Shown here: positions 27,780-36,861 of the stretch, piece after piece
How the letters are laid out: every line of letters starts with the position of its first letter
Position numbering within the stretch: position 1 is the first letter of the stretch
Origin: Providencia rettgeri
Lineage (GTDB): Bacteria; Pseudomonadota; Gammaproteobacteria; Enterobacterales; Enterobacteriaceae
DNA: 64,000 nucleotides
Assembly (NCBI RefSeq): GCF_013255915.1
Contig: NZ_CP053896.1
Location: 248,001-312,000 of the forward strand
Reading direction: 5' to 3'
Notes under the pieces: generated by a model
The model's database searches: none
What the model was told of the DNA's origin: nothing
The model's input: the letters and a program-made list of their open reading frames with translations, nothing else
Made by a program: the position numbers and the translations under genes

Positions 27780-28277
27780 TTAATGATAAACAAATGTAAA
27801 ATCAAGATGGCTATTAAATGAACCACTTGTCATGCCTGATCCATAGCCCGCCATTCTCGCTGATAGTGGAATATCAACTTTGCGGGTTTGTTCATTAACC
27901 GGCACCGTAATTTTTTCACCATTTTTTATCGTGGTTTTATTTGCATGGTGGGCTAAGTTTAATGCGACGTTTTTAGCGCTCCCCGTATTGACAAAATAAT
28001 CAGCGGAGGTCGAGTCAGGCGTGCCTTTAATCTCCATAATAGCTTCTTTGGTACCCATAGGGCAATTTTTCAATTTAATTGAGAAATTAACCCATGGTGA
28101 AGTTTGTGTATCCCGAATATTCCAAACATTCACTTTTTTCAAATCAATTAAATAATTTGTGGTTTCTAATTCACAAGGCATGGCGGTGACATAGCCATGT
28201 ACATTGATATTAATGTGTGGGTCTGCTGCCAATACGGGGCTGGAAGCAAGACAGAATAACAACACTATTTTCTTCAT
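27780..28277 (-). CDS. Minor fimbrial subunit, operon 1
   Basis: The 165-residue precursor has a signal peptide (MKKIVLLFCLASSPVLAA), two pilin cysteines (MPCELE, KNCPMGT) and C terminus HLDFTFVYH. It is the counterpart of the protein at 20444-20941. It is separated by 15 bp from the preceding minor subunit gene. Likely an adaptor or termination subunit; the exact position in the fibre is unknown. Confidence 0.83.
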   Translation of the reverse strand: MKKIVLLFCLASSPVLAADPHININVHGYVTAMPCELETTNYLIDLKKVNVWNIRDTQTSPWVNFSIKLKNCPMGTKEAIMEIKGTPDSTSADYFVNTGSAKNVALNLAHHANKTTIKNGEKITVPVNEQTRKVDIPLSARMAGYGSGMTSGSFNSHLDFTFVYH

Positions 28278-28292
28278 ATTATATGCTCCGGT

Positions 28293-28808
28293 TTATAAAT
28301 AGGTGATGGTGGCGGTAATATTGGCTGAAATAGAGCCAGCCACGACATTACCTGCCATGCTAACAGCCCGCGTACGCAGTGGAATAGCGACATCAGATTG
28401 CCCATTTAAGGGCACTTGTAATATTTTTTGATTACCTAACGGTGTGGCACCATCACCGCTTTGTAATTGCACAGCTATATTTTGAGCAGTACCTAGGTTT
28501 TTATATAAGCTAGTCGTATCAGCTGTGTCCGCAGTGCCTGCAAATGTCAGTTTGATTTGATTGATAAATGACGAACAATTATTTAAATGAATATCAAAAT
28601 TTCTCCAGTCGGACCCTGTCTGCGCGCCACTAAATATATCAATAGGTAAACGTTTTAAGTCAATATCAATATTGTTGCCGCCAGAGATATTACAGGTAGC
28701 GGCTTTGATATTGCCTGTAAAGTTAACGGTAATATTTGACGCTGCAAATGAATGAGATGACATCGCAAGTAAATTAATCGATAAAATAGTGAATAATATT
28801 TTCTTCAT
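28293..28808 (-). CDS. Minor fimbrial subunit (FimF/MrpG-like), operon 1
   Basis: The 171-residue precursor has a signal peptide ending HSFAAS, donor-strand segment ITVNFTGNI, Cys pair (AATCNIS, NNCSS) and C terminus ISANITATITYL. It is the counterpart of the protein at 20955-21470. The ATG at 28808 is chosen because it starts the signal peptide and matches the paralogue; the in-frame ATG at 28835 overlaps the adhesin gene. Confidence 0.85.
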   Translation of the reverse strand: MKKILFTILSINLLAMSSHSFAASNITVNFTGNIKAATCNISGGNNIDIDLKRLPIDIFSGAQTGSDWRNFDIHLNNCSSFINQIKLTFAGTADTADTTSLYKNLGTAQNIAVQLQSGDGATPLGNQKILQVPLNGQSDVAIPLRTRAVSMAGNVVAGSISANITATITYL

Positions 28809-28818
28809 ACGGTTATTC

Positions 28819-29802
28819 CTATTCATAGAGCACATTAATTGTCACGGTGCCATTAGCGGATCCGGGTGTCACTTTATCGGCAGTTTTAATGTAGCGCGCT
28901 TTCCAACCAAAGATATGCTCGCCTGCTGCGACGTTACTTTTTATTGTTTGCTTGCTACCTAAAGGAATGGGGTTTTTATTTGCATCAACAAGCTGTATGG
29001 CGATCCCTGTCGCTTTATCTGTACCCGATAAGCCTATGTGCCCCTGAGATGCATTAATAACACCACTGGTACCGACTACTGTCGCTTTTATATTGGTGCC
29101 CGCTAAGCAGTTTAAGGTAATTGGAATGTCAACTTCGCTACTGGTGCTGCCAACAGTAGGAAATTGAGTATCATACCAATCACCTAAGTTAATGGTAGGA
29201 ACAGTATTTTTTAAAGTACAACTGAGAACTACAATTTTAAAATTCACAGGTACTCTTAGTGTTGAAAATGACCATCGGCTATAACTAGGTAGCGAGTTCG
29301 TTTGGTAGAGTTCTGCAAGGTTGCCTGACTTTAGGTCGCCTGATTGAATTACCCGGCCATCCTTTCTTAAACGTACCGCCCAACTGATTCCTCCTGGAGA
29401 GGCCCAAGCTAAGTATGCTTTGTTATAAGGAAGGCTTCTTTTCCAGTTAAATGCTGAATTGATTCCTGCCGCGGGTATTGAAATATGTATACTTACCCTA
29501 GCAATATTCGTGTTTGCATAACCATCGGTGCCTTGACTCCAGCCATTAGAATATTGCCCGTATATCGTGCTATAACCGCATTGATCTCCATTAGATGTCG
29601 TTGCATTAGCCGCACTTCCCATCGACATGACCTTATGATATATCTCTTTTGTACTATCATCATCATACTGAAGGTAAATCGTCTCGGAAGGTAGAGTAGT
29701 AATACGATTCTTGAATTGAGGATTTTGATTGCAGGCTGCACTTACATACCCGGTATATAAACATCCCACCGCTAATACAGAGTTGACTATTAATTTTTTC
29801 AT
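28819..29802 (-). CDS. Fimbrial tip adhesin-like protein, operon 1
   Basis: The 327-residue precursor has a signal peptide (cleavage YVSA-AC), a putative receptor-binding domain (about 25-185) and a pilin domain (CLAGTNIKATVVGTSGVINA, C terminus GTVTINVLYE). The N-terminal domain differs strongly from the two adhesins of operon 2, while the pilin domain is conserved. The ATG at 29802 avoids overlap with the usher gene and starts at the signal peptide. Receptor unknown. Confidence 0.8.
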   Translation of the reverse strand: MKKLIVNSVLAVGCLYTGYVSAACNQNPQFKNRITTLPSETIYLQYDDDSTKEIYHKVMSMGSAANATTSNGDQCGYSTIYGQYSNGWSQGTDGYANTNIARVSIHISIPAAGINSAFNWKRSLPYNKAYLAWASPGGISWAVRLRKDGRVIQSGDLKSGNLAELYQTNSLPSYSRWSFSTLRVPVNFKIVVLSCTLKNTVPTINLGDWYDTQFPTVGSTSSEVDIPITLNCLAGTNIKATVVGTSGVINASQGHIGLSGTDKATGIAIQLVDANKNPIPLGSKQTIKSNVAAGEHIFGWKARYIKTADKVTPGSANGTVTINVLYE

Positions 29803-29816
29803 TATCGATTTCCCTC

Positions 29817-32339
29817 TTATCGGCATACCGCAGTAGTTTTATATAACCCCATATAATCTGAAATACCGGTTAAGTTATAATTTACTTGGCATTGCTGTTT
29901 ATCGTTATATTGAATAATAAAACTGCCACTTTCGGCTAAGCCGGATAAATAAACTTCGCCATCATTACCCACGAGATTATTGAGCTGCGGGTTATCTTTA
30001 AATATGGCCTGCGCACCGAATGGCACTGGCTTTCCATCAACAAAGGTTAAATTCATAATGGCACGATAACCGACATTGGCGCTAAAACTGGATTTCACTA
30101 GCGCCCCACGGCTTGGGGAGACTGACTGGCTGGTGAGTTCCATTTCCGTGTTGTCAGGTAACGCCGAAGTATCAATGTCGATGGTATTTTTACGGTAGGC
30201 TGTCACGTATGGCACTAACGCATAACCTTGGTTATTGGTCACTACACCCGCTTGGTTTAGTATTGGTACACCTCCTGCATCGGGCACTTCTACCAATGCG
30301 GCGGTTTCACCTAATTGTTGCCCTAACACTAACCCGTCCGCGTGGGCGACAAGGCTGCCATTAGTTCCGTAGTACAGGTTATAGTTATCTTTGCTATAGC
30401 TCGCACCACCAGAAATTTCACCATACCTGCCTTTATAGGTGGAGTTCGCATTACCAGAACTGCCTTGTCCCTGATCGGCTAAACTTTGTTGCATGCTCCA
30501 ATTTAAACGGTTGTTCAGGTGAGATGCTGATACACCGATGCTACTCGAACTGGAGTCTCGGCTACTGTGGTTACTGGCAAAGTTAATGTAGGCGGTATCT
30601 TCAAACAAACTGAACGGAATATTGACCGAAAAAGTAAATAAATGGTCTTCATCACTGTATTTTTTTGCCCCAGCACTCTGCGAATAGCTGCTGGTATTCT
30701 TGTTATAGGTGTAATTCAGCCCATAACTGATCCCTTGCCAGCTATTGTTATAGCCAAGGGTTGCTGACTGTGTTTTGCGGTCACTATTCCAATAGTCTTC
30801 ATTAACATAACCCATTGAAATAGAACCGTAAGTATCCCCTAGGTTTTGGCTGAGGGTGATTTCACCGCGATTACGGCGGCGTTCGATCTCAGGGCTGTAG
30901 GTGGTATCACGGAAGGTGTCAAACACCTCGGATAAACTGTAATACCCTTGGGTTGAATAGCGGTAACCTGCCAAAGCAATATTGGTGCCGATATCATTGA
31001 GGTTTTTGTTATATCTAAAGCGGTAAGACTGACCACGTTCTTTGCTGTCATCACGCATTTTGGCGTGAGATTGGGTAATATCAATAGACAGCGCCCCGAA
31101 GCGCCCCAAGTTTTGCCCAGCACCTATCGAATAAGATTGGTATTTTTCACTGAACTGACTTCCTCCGAACATAGTGATGCCATAGGGTAAACCGTATACC
31201 AAAGTGAACTGACCAAATTTGGTTTTATCTACATGGCTATCATATGAACGGTATTCACCTGCGGTGGTGCTATAAGATAAATAACCCTCACGTTGCAGCA
31301 CGGGGAGTGAGGCAAAGGGCACAATTTGCACCTGTTCGCTGCCGTTCGACTCTTTTATCGTCACATGCAAGTCACCGCTGCTGCCCGTTGGGTAGAGGTC
31401 AGTGATTTCAAAGGGGCCTGCTGCTACATCAGTTTGGTAGATGGTGTAACCGTTTTGGCGAATGGTGACCTGTGCGTTGCTGCGGGCTATCCCACGCACA
31501 ATTGGCGCATAGCCGCGCAGACTTTCAGGGTACATATCATCATCGGTGGCGAGCTGAGCCCCACGAAACGGTACACTGTCAAATACGTCTGACGGAGATA
31601 CGCTGTCTCCCAAGGTTAGTTGGCTTTTTATGCGGTTGATCCCACGGGAGGCGTAAGTATAAATAGTATCCCATTTATTGGGCTGCCCTGTGCTGTTGGA
31701 CCACGTGGTATAGTTGCGCAGACGCCATGCCCCAATATTTAAGCCGGGGCGTAAATTGACGTAGTTTGAGGTGGTGTCTTCTCCACCTTTACGATCGGTA
31801 TTTTTAGAACCGCTATAGCTGTAATTCAGTAATAGGGCGGTAATACCGTTATCGATATCTGCAAGGTCAACATAACCCCTCGGGTTTTTCGCCAGCGCGA
31901 TTTGCGGAATACTGAGGTATAACCGTTGTGAATCAAATTCAAACTGGCTTGTTGCGTCAGGAATGATTGCTAAATTGACGCAGCCTGTTTGGCTATTTTG
32001 TAGCTCAGGATAATCTGCAATTTTAATATCAAAGCTTTTTAAATCATCCAAAGTTAAGCAAGGAACCAGTTTGTTTTCAGTATTTTTATCAAATTTTAAA
32101 CTTTTTGCCCCGATTAAGTTGGTATTGACATAAATATCAACGTAATAATTACCAGCCAATTGTTGGTTATTTTCAAATTGGCTTAAATCGACCGCATCTT
32201 TATTAGGCAACTCTAAAAAATCAGGATCAAAATATACATTTCCCTCTGTTGTATTATTGCCGATGGCATTTTCAGCGTATAAAGGTACCGTATAGCCTAA
32301 ATAAATAAGTAGGCTAAAGCATATTTTATTTATTCTCAT
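29817..32339 (-). CDS. Outer-membrane fimbrial usher, operon 1
   Basis: The 840-residue precursor has the signal peptide MRINKICFSLLIYLGYTVPL then YA, the N-terminal FDPDFLELPNKDAVDLSQF domain, a central barrel and plug, and a C-terminal Cys pair (QQCQVNYNL, TAVCR). It is a close full-length paralogue of the usher at 22465-24975; the long conserved barrel contrasts with several divergent loops. It assembles and exports the pilins of operon 1. Confidence 0.93.
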   Translation of the reverse strand: MRINKICFSLLIYLGYTVPLYAENAIGNNTTEGNVYFDPDFLELPNKDAVDLSQFENNQQLAGNYYVDIYVNTNLIGAKSLKFDKNTENKLVPCLTLDDLKSFDIKIADYPELQNSQTGCVNLAIIPDATSQFEFDSQRLYLSIPQIALAKNPRGYVDLADIDNGITALLLNYSYSGSKNTDRKGGEDTTSNYVNLRPGLNIGAWRLRNYTTWSNSTGQPNKWDTIYTYASRGINRIKSQLTLGDSVSPSDVFDSVPFRGAQLATDDDMYPESLRGYAPIVRGIARSNAQVTIRQNGYTIYQTDVAAGPFEITDLYPTGSSGDLHVTIKESNGSEQVQIVPFASLPVLQREGYLSYSTTAGEYRSYDSHVDKTKFGQFTLVYGLPYGITMFGGSQFSEKYQSYSIGAGQNLGRFGALSIDITQSHAKMRDDSKERGQSYRFRYNKNLNDIGTNIALAGYRYSTQGYYSLSEVFDTFRDTTYSPEIERRRNRGEITLSQNLGDTYGSISMGYVNEDYWNSDRKTQSATLGYNNSWQGISYGLNYTYNKNTSSYSQSAGAKKYSDEDHLFTFSVNIPFSLFEDTAYINFASNHSSRDSSSSSIGVSASHLNNRLNWSMQQSLADQGQGSSGNANSTYKGRYGEISGGASYSKDNYNLYYGTNGSLVAHADGLVLGQQLGETAALVEVPDAGGVPILNQAGVVTNNQGYALVPYVTAYRKNTIDIDTSALPDNTEMELTSQSVSPSRGALVKSSFSANVGYRAIMNLTFVDGKPVPFGAQAIFKDNPQLNNLVGNDGEVYLSGLAESGSFIIQYNDKQQCQVNYNLTGISDYMGLYKTTAVCR

Positions 32340-32364
32340 TTTAACAACCTAAATCAATTTTGGG

Positions 32365-33033
32365 CTATATTTTCGCTTCAGCCAGTTCAGATGCGGAGCC
32401 GTAATCATTAATGACTTCCCATTTCACCGTACCATGATTCGCAGCATCGTTAATCTCAAAAGAAGTGCTAGAAAACGGTGCAGCATAAGAGACGTCATTC
32501 GCTTTTTTACCGTTGAAGGTAATACTTTGGAAATTCATAAAATACGGTGTTGGGTTTTTTACTGTAATCATATTGCCTGTTTTTGACCAAGTTAATTTTT
32601 TTTGTTCTTCAACAAAATCAACATTTTTAATTGCAGAAGGACGATAAATTAATTTCATTTGCGTTTTAAAGGCAATCTGCAATGAATTTTCTGTTCGCTC
32701 CGTTGCTGGGATTGTTTTTATATTTAGCCAAAATAATGATTCTTTATCTTTCGGTAAGGTATTCTCTGTTAAAAATATTCTTAGCGCATTGGTTTTATCT
32801 GAGTTTAATCTAAATAATGGAGGTGTAATAGTAAATGCGGATTGCTTATTTTCATCAATGCTATCAACCCATGATTGAATTAAATAAGGGATTTTATCAG
32901 GGTTTTCGACACTAATACTGACATCCTTATTTCCCTCATGATAAATAACACGAGTGCCGCCAATAATAACGCCTGCATGGGCTAAATTAATCAATAAAAA
33001 TGAAGAAATAAAAAAATAAACTAAGCGTTTCAT
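32365..33033 (-). CDS. Periplasmic fimbrial chaperone, operon 1
   Basis: The 222-residue precursor has a signal peptide ending NLAHA-G and PapD-like features (GGTRVIYHEGNKDVSISVEN, KTNALRIFLTENTLP, FKTQMKLIYRP). The ATG at 33033 is chosen because it gives the same length and start as its paralogue; the in-frame ATG at 33072 would add 13 residues before the signal peptide. It partners the adjacent usher. Confidence 0.92.
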   Translation of the reverse strand: MKRLVYFFISSFLLINLAHAGVIIGGTRVIYHEGNKDVSISVENPDKIPYLIQSWVDSIDENKQSAFTITPPLFRLNSDKTNALRIFLTENTLPKDKESLFWLNIKTIPATERTENSLQIAFKTQMKLIYRPSAIKNVDFVEEQKKLTWSKTGNMITVKNPTPYFMNFQSITFNGKKANDVSYAAPFSSTSFEINDAANHGTVKWEVINDYGSASELAEAKI

Positions 33034-33090
33034 ATTAGTACCATTGAATAGAGGAATAAGGTTTAAATCCATTTAAACCCTAAAAGCCTA

Positions 33091-33621
33091 TTAGTTATAA
33101 TTGATAGTGAAGGTTGCGGTTGAGTTTGCTTGACCAACGCCAACGCTATTAGACATTGCAATATAACGAGCGGTAAAATCTAAATTATTTACTGTCTTTT
33201 CTTTTAATGCATACGCGCTAGATTCAGTAAATAGTGGAACGATTGTTCCTGTAACGTCCTGAATTTGAATACCAACATTTTGTGCCGTTGTCGCTGCAGT
33301 AGGGTCGGTTAACTGGAGTACACTATTATCACCTGCATAACTGGTGGCATCAAATTTAACCGTTGCGCTAGTCACGGTTTGCGGGCAGTTTTCTAATTTG
33401 ATGGTAAATTTAGTTGCTGCTGCGGTGCTACCTGTACTAGGTAATGCCGTTTTAGAGATTTTCCCTAAGTTTACGGTAAATGCATCAGAACCGGTTGCAA
33501 ACTGACAAGCCTGATCGGTAATTTCACCTGTAAAATCTATCGTTCCATCAGCAGCTAATGCATTATTAATGGCAAAAACAGACGATGCCGCAATTAAATA
33601 GGCAAAGACATTCTTTTTCAT
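33091..33621 (-). CDS. Major fimbrial subunit (pilin), operon 1
   Basis: The 176-residue precursor has a signal peptide (ends NNALAADG), GTIDFTGEITDQACQF, LENCPQTVTS and C terminus FTINYN, the features of a type 1-like major pilin. It is paralogous to the pilin at 25730-26254, with the conserved ends and the most divergence in the middle. First gene of the operon, with SD cttggaga before the ATG. Confidence 0.92.
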   Translation of the reverse strand: MKKNVFAYLIAASSVFAINNALAADGTIDFTGEITDQACQFATGSDAFTVNLGKISKTALPSTGSTAAATKFTIKLENCPQTVTSATVKFDATSYAGDNSVLQLTDPTAATTAQNVGIQIQDVTGTIVPLFTESSAYALKEKTVNNLDFTARYIAMSNSVGVGQANSTATFTINYN

Positions 33622-33654
33622 TTTTTACTCTCCAAGAGGATATTTATTTGATGT

Positions 33655-33688
33655 GATTGAGCCAGTGAAAATATTCAGTTACTCAGTC
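33655..33688 (-). promoter_or_regulatory. Leader stem-loop of fimbrial operon 1
   Basis: gattgag (33655-33661) and ctcagtc (33682-33688) form a stem with one wobble pair, at the same place relative to the promoter as the stronger hairpin of operon 2. The loop sequences differ, so the pairing rather than the sequence is kept. Confidence 0.5.
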
Positions 33689-33695
33689 GGGGAGT

Positions 33696-33724
33696 ATTTT
33701 GACTTTTATTTTAAAAATAAACAA
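33696..33724 (-). promoter_or_regulatory. Predicted promoter of fimbrial operon 1
   Basis: Minus-strand TTGTTT (33719-33724), 17-bp spacer, CAAAAT (33696-33701), followed by tactccc. Same architecture as the promoter of operon 2 at 26327-26355. Confidence 0.6.
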
Positions 33725-34173
33725 TATGAGAGTAATTTGGGTTTAATGTCCTTATTTGATGCTATTTTTATATCTTGTATTTGGTATTCACATTATAAGT
33801 TGGGAGTTTTTTATGGATATTTTAAGAAATGTTGATTTTTTAATTATGGGATTTTTATTGCAGATAAAAATAAAGATTAAATAGTTAAATTAGTTTTAAA
33901 TTGGTTCTTTTTGTTATTGTTTAACTCATAATGTGTTTTGATGGATTTTAATATTATTGCTGCATTTTAAATATTTAATTTTAAAACAAAAAACAGTCTA
34001 AAATGTATTATATTAAAGGTATCATCCGAAACCAATCATCATTAATGGTGATTTATTTAACGTTTTAATATCTTTTTTTGATGTAGATTGGTATGGCGTT
34101 ATTGAATATTAAGATAAGCATGAAATAATAAATTAAGTCATGCCTATCTTAATAGGATAGTAAGTTTGGGGGG
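33725..34173. other. AT-rich region between fimbrial operon 1 and glnG
   Basis: No gene was recognised. A stem-loop at 34111-34150 (aagataagcatga pairing with tcatgcctatctt, one wobble pair) lies just downstream of glnG on the minus strand and may be its terminator, though the following T run is weak. The remainder is AT-rich upstream DNA of the fimbrial promoter. Confidence 0.45.
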
Positions 34174-35646
34174 TTATTCAATTCCTAGCTCTTTTAATTT
34201 TCGAGTTAATGTGTTTCTTCCCCATCCTAATAAACGGGCCGCTTCTTGCTTATGGCCATTGGTGTATTTCAACGCGCAATTTAACATTGTACGTTCGAGT
34301 AAGGGAATAGTCTGTGCAAAGAGGTCTTCTTTGCCTTCTATTAACGCGTTATCGGTCCACTCTTCCAGTAATTCAAACCACTGAGCTGCAGAAATAGGAT
34401 TTTGTGATGACAATGATTGTGTTGGCATGGAATCAGCTTGCGATGATTTTACCACTGCATTTTGTTGTGGGTGCTCTTCAAGTAAATCATCGGGCAAATC
34501 TTGCGGTAAAATTTCTTGGCTTGCTGCCATCACGGTTAACCAACGGCAGACATTCTCCAATTGGCGAACGTTACCTGACCAATAATAGCGCTGAAGAATT
34601 TTTTCGCTGTCAGGGTGGAGAACTTTAGCTTCGACACCGAGTTCTTTTGCCGTATTTTGTAGAAAATAATCGGCGAGACGTGGGATATCTTCAGTGCGTT
34701 CACGTAGCGGTGGTAATTGTACTCGAATGACATTTAACCGGTGAAATAAGTCTTCGCGAAATAAGCCTTCTTTAACTCGTTTTTCAAGATCTTGGTGGGT
34801 CGCTGCAATAATCCGTACATCCACATTGACTGGGGTATAACCCCCAATACGATAGAATTGGCCTTCAGCCAGAACACGTAACAAGCGAGTTTGTACATCA
34901 AGGGGCATATCGCCGATTTCATCTAAAAACAATGATCCATGGTTAGCTTGTTCAAATCGCCCCTGACGTACTTGGGTCGCCCCAGTAAATGCGCCTTTTT
35001 CGTGGCCAAATAGCTCAGATTCAATTAAGTCTTTGGGAATAGCCGCCATATTTAATGCAATAAAAGGGGCGTCAGCACGAGGGCTGTGTTGATGTAACGC
35101 GTGGGCAACCAGCTCTTTGCCTGTTCCAGATTCACCATTAATAAGCACACTAATTGATGAGCGTGATAAACGGCCAATAATGCGATAAACCTCTTGCATC
35201 GCTGGTGCTTCCCCGATCATGGTCGAAGAGACTGTAGGGGCAGGCTGCTTAGCTTCACGGCTAGTATGGTTTTGTTCACGGCTATGATTCAGAGCACGTT
35301 CGACTAATGCGACGGTTTCATCAATATCGAAAGGCTTTGGTAAGTAATCAAATGCCCCTGATTGGTAGGCATTTACGGCAGCATCAAGGTCAGAGTGTGC
35401 TGTCATAATAATAATCGGCAGAAGCGGGTGTGATTGCTTGATGGTATTCAGAAGCTCAATACCATTTGTGCCTGGCATACGGATATCAGATAACAACACA
35501 TCAGGGAGTGAATTTTCTAATGCGGCGAGTACAGCATCCGCACTGTCAAAGCAGGTGCAAGCGAATTTTGCATTATCTAATGCACGCTCAAGTACCCAAC
35601 GGATGGAACTATCATCATCAACCACCCAAATTTTTCCCTGCGTCAT
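34174..35646 (-). CDS. glnG: Nitrogen regulator NtrC (NR-I)
   Basis: The 490-residue sigma-54 activator (E. coli 469) has a receiver domain with phosphoacceptor Asp in LLSDIRMPG, and a central AAA+ domain with Walker A GESGTGKE, the sigma-54 contact loop GAFTGA and Walker B SLFLDEIG. A C-terminal Fis-like helix-turn-helix has EAARLLGWGRNTLTRKLKEL. The extra residues lie mostly in the linkers (Gln/Ser-rich, about 395-425). It activates glnA and other nitrogen genes when phosphorylated by NtrB. It lies 9 bp after glnL. Confidence 0.96.
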   Translation of the reverse strand: MTQGKIWVVDDDSSIRWVLERALDNAKFACTCFDSADAVLAALENSLPDVLLSDIRMPGTNGIELLNTIKQSHPLLPIIIMTAHSDLDAAVNAYQSGAFDYLPKPFDIDETVALVERALNHSREQNHTSREAKQPAPTVSSTMIGEAPAMQEVYRIIGRLSRSSISVLINGESGTGKELVAHALHQHSPRADAPFIALNMAAIPKDLIESELFGHEKGAFTGATQVRQGRFEQANHGSLFLDEIGDMPLDVQTRLLRVLAEGQFYRIGGYTPVNVDVRIIAATHQDLEKRVKEGLFREDLFHRLNVIRVQLPPLRERTEDIPRLADYFLQNTAKELGVEAKVLHPDSEKILQRYYWSGNVRQLENVCRWLTVMAASQEILPQDLPDDLLEEHPQQNAVVKSSQADSMPTQSLSSQNPISAAQWFELLEEWTDNALIEGKEDLFAQTIPLLERTMLNCALKYTNGHKQEAARLLGWGRNTLTRKLKELGIE

Positions 35647-35655
35647 GGTTATCTC

Positions 35656-36705
35656 CTATTTCTTAATTGGTAGATAAATGGAAAACTCAGTGTGGCCTGG
35701 CCAACTGGTAAATTCGATTTTTCCTGCGTGTTGGTCAACTAAACTGCGAGCAATCGATAGGCCAAGCCCTGTGCCATCAGGCCGTCCGCTCACCATGGGA
35801 TAAAATAATGTATCCTGAATTGCCAATGGAATACCCGGACCGTTATCTTCAATATCAATACGTGCAGCTAATCGATAACGTTCACCTTGTAGTGTGACTT
35901 GAAAAGCCGTTCGTGTACGCAAAGTGATATAGCCTCCCGTTTCGGCGAGGGCTTGTAAGGCGTTTCGGGTGATATTTAGCAGCACTTGCTCGATTTGGTC
36001 TGGGTAATACTCTAATTCGGGCAGGCTTGGGTCATAGTCACGAATTAGTGTCACATTATCGGGCTTTTCTAATGACACCAACCGCGTTACATTTTCCATA
36101 ATATGATGAATACTTTGCTGTGTTTTTGGCCCTGGATATTGTGGACCAAGCAGCCGATCAACCAATGCTCGCAAGCGGTCGGCCTGTTCGATAATCACTT
36201 GAGTATATTCATTTAATTGTGGGTCAGGCAACGCTTTAGATAGCAATTGCGCAGCGCCTCGCAAACCTCCGAGAGGGTTTTTGATTTCGTGAGCAAGTCC
36301 ACGGATCAGTTCGCGGGCAGCCAATTGCTGGGCATTCTGTGCGAGTTCTTGGCTCAAACGCCGTTGGCTATCTAATTGTGAAAGCTCAACTAAAATAAAT
36401 TGCTCTGAAAAAGGCTGTGCACTGAATGACATCACGTGGGAATGGTTGTTAAATACTAAGGTGACTTCGTTCTCGGTAAAACTATGGCCATCTTTTAAGC
36501 TATTGAGCATGAGTTCATCATTGAGCGAACAATAACTGAATAATAGTGGCAGTGGCGTACCGTATAGCTTGCGCTGGCTTTGGGTTAAGATCTGGAGTGC
36601 AGCATGGTTGGCGTAATGGATAACCAAGTCGTAATCCAAAATTAGCACGCTATTAATGAGTGAGTCGAGAATATGTTCCGGTGCTGGCAAATGTTCGGTT
36701 TTCAT
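35656..36705 (-). CDS. glnL: Nitrogen-sensing histidine kinase NtrB (NR-II)
   Basis: The 349-residue soluble kinase/phosphatase, the same length as in E. coli, has an N-terminal PAS domain, the H box [13 protein letters not shown] (His near residue 139) and an ATPase domain with [17 protein letters not shown] and GTGLGLSIA. It phosphorylates or dephosphorylates NtrC under control of PII. ATG 36705 is chosen (AGGAG nine bases upstream); the in-frame 36723 overlaps the NtrC site. An NtrC site lies right before the gene. Confidence 0.95.
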   Translation of the reverse strand: MKTEHLPAPEHILDSLINSVLILDYDLVIHYANHAALQILTQSQRKLYGTPLPLLFSYCSLNDELMLNSLKDGHSFTENEVTLVFNNHSHVMSFSAQPFSEQFILVELSQLDSQRRLSQELAQNAQQLAARELIRGLAHEIKNPLGGLRGAAQLLSKALPDPQLNEYTQVIIEQADRLRALVDRLLGPQYPGPKTQQSIHHIMENVTRLVSLEKPDNVTLIRDYDPSLPELEYYPDQIEQVLLNITRNALQALAETGGYITLRTRTAFQVTLQGERYRLAARIDIEDNGPGIPLAIQDTLFYPMVSGRPDGTGLGLSIARSLVDQHAGKIEFTSWPGHTEFSIYLPIKK

Positions 36706-36718
36706 GTAATGTTGCTCC

Positions 36719-36735
36719 TGCACTATTTTGGTGCA
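36719..36735. promoter_or_regulatory. NtrC-binding site before glnL
   Basis: TGCACTATTTTGGTGCA is a nearly perfect NtrC site (GCAC-N-GGTGC symmetry) placed directly before glnL. In E. coli NtrC represses the minor glnL promoter from such a site. Confidence 0.85.
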
Positions 36736-36792
36736 TTATACCTGATAGACCAAACAACCGATATTTGATTTTTGTTGCGTAAATACGTTAGA

Positions 36793-36820
36793 GATAAAAG
36801 GCCCCATCAAAAGATGGGGC
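36793..36820 (-). terminator. Terminator between glnA and glnL
   Basis: Minus-strand GCCCCATC-tttt-GATGGGGC followed by cttttatc, just after glnA. It probably makes most glnA transcripts stop while some read into glnLG. Confidence 0.8.
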
Positions 36821-36861
36821 AAGTGCTTCACGGCAACAAAGACTAACAGTGGAACGGCGTG

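Noticed and set aside
33653-33835. Small plus-strand frame in the fimbrial leader
   Set aside because: It overlaps the conserved promoter and hairpin of fimbrial operon 1, has no ribosome binding site and is AT-rich chance coding.
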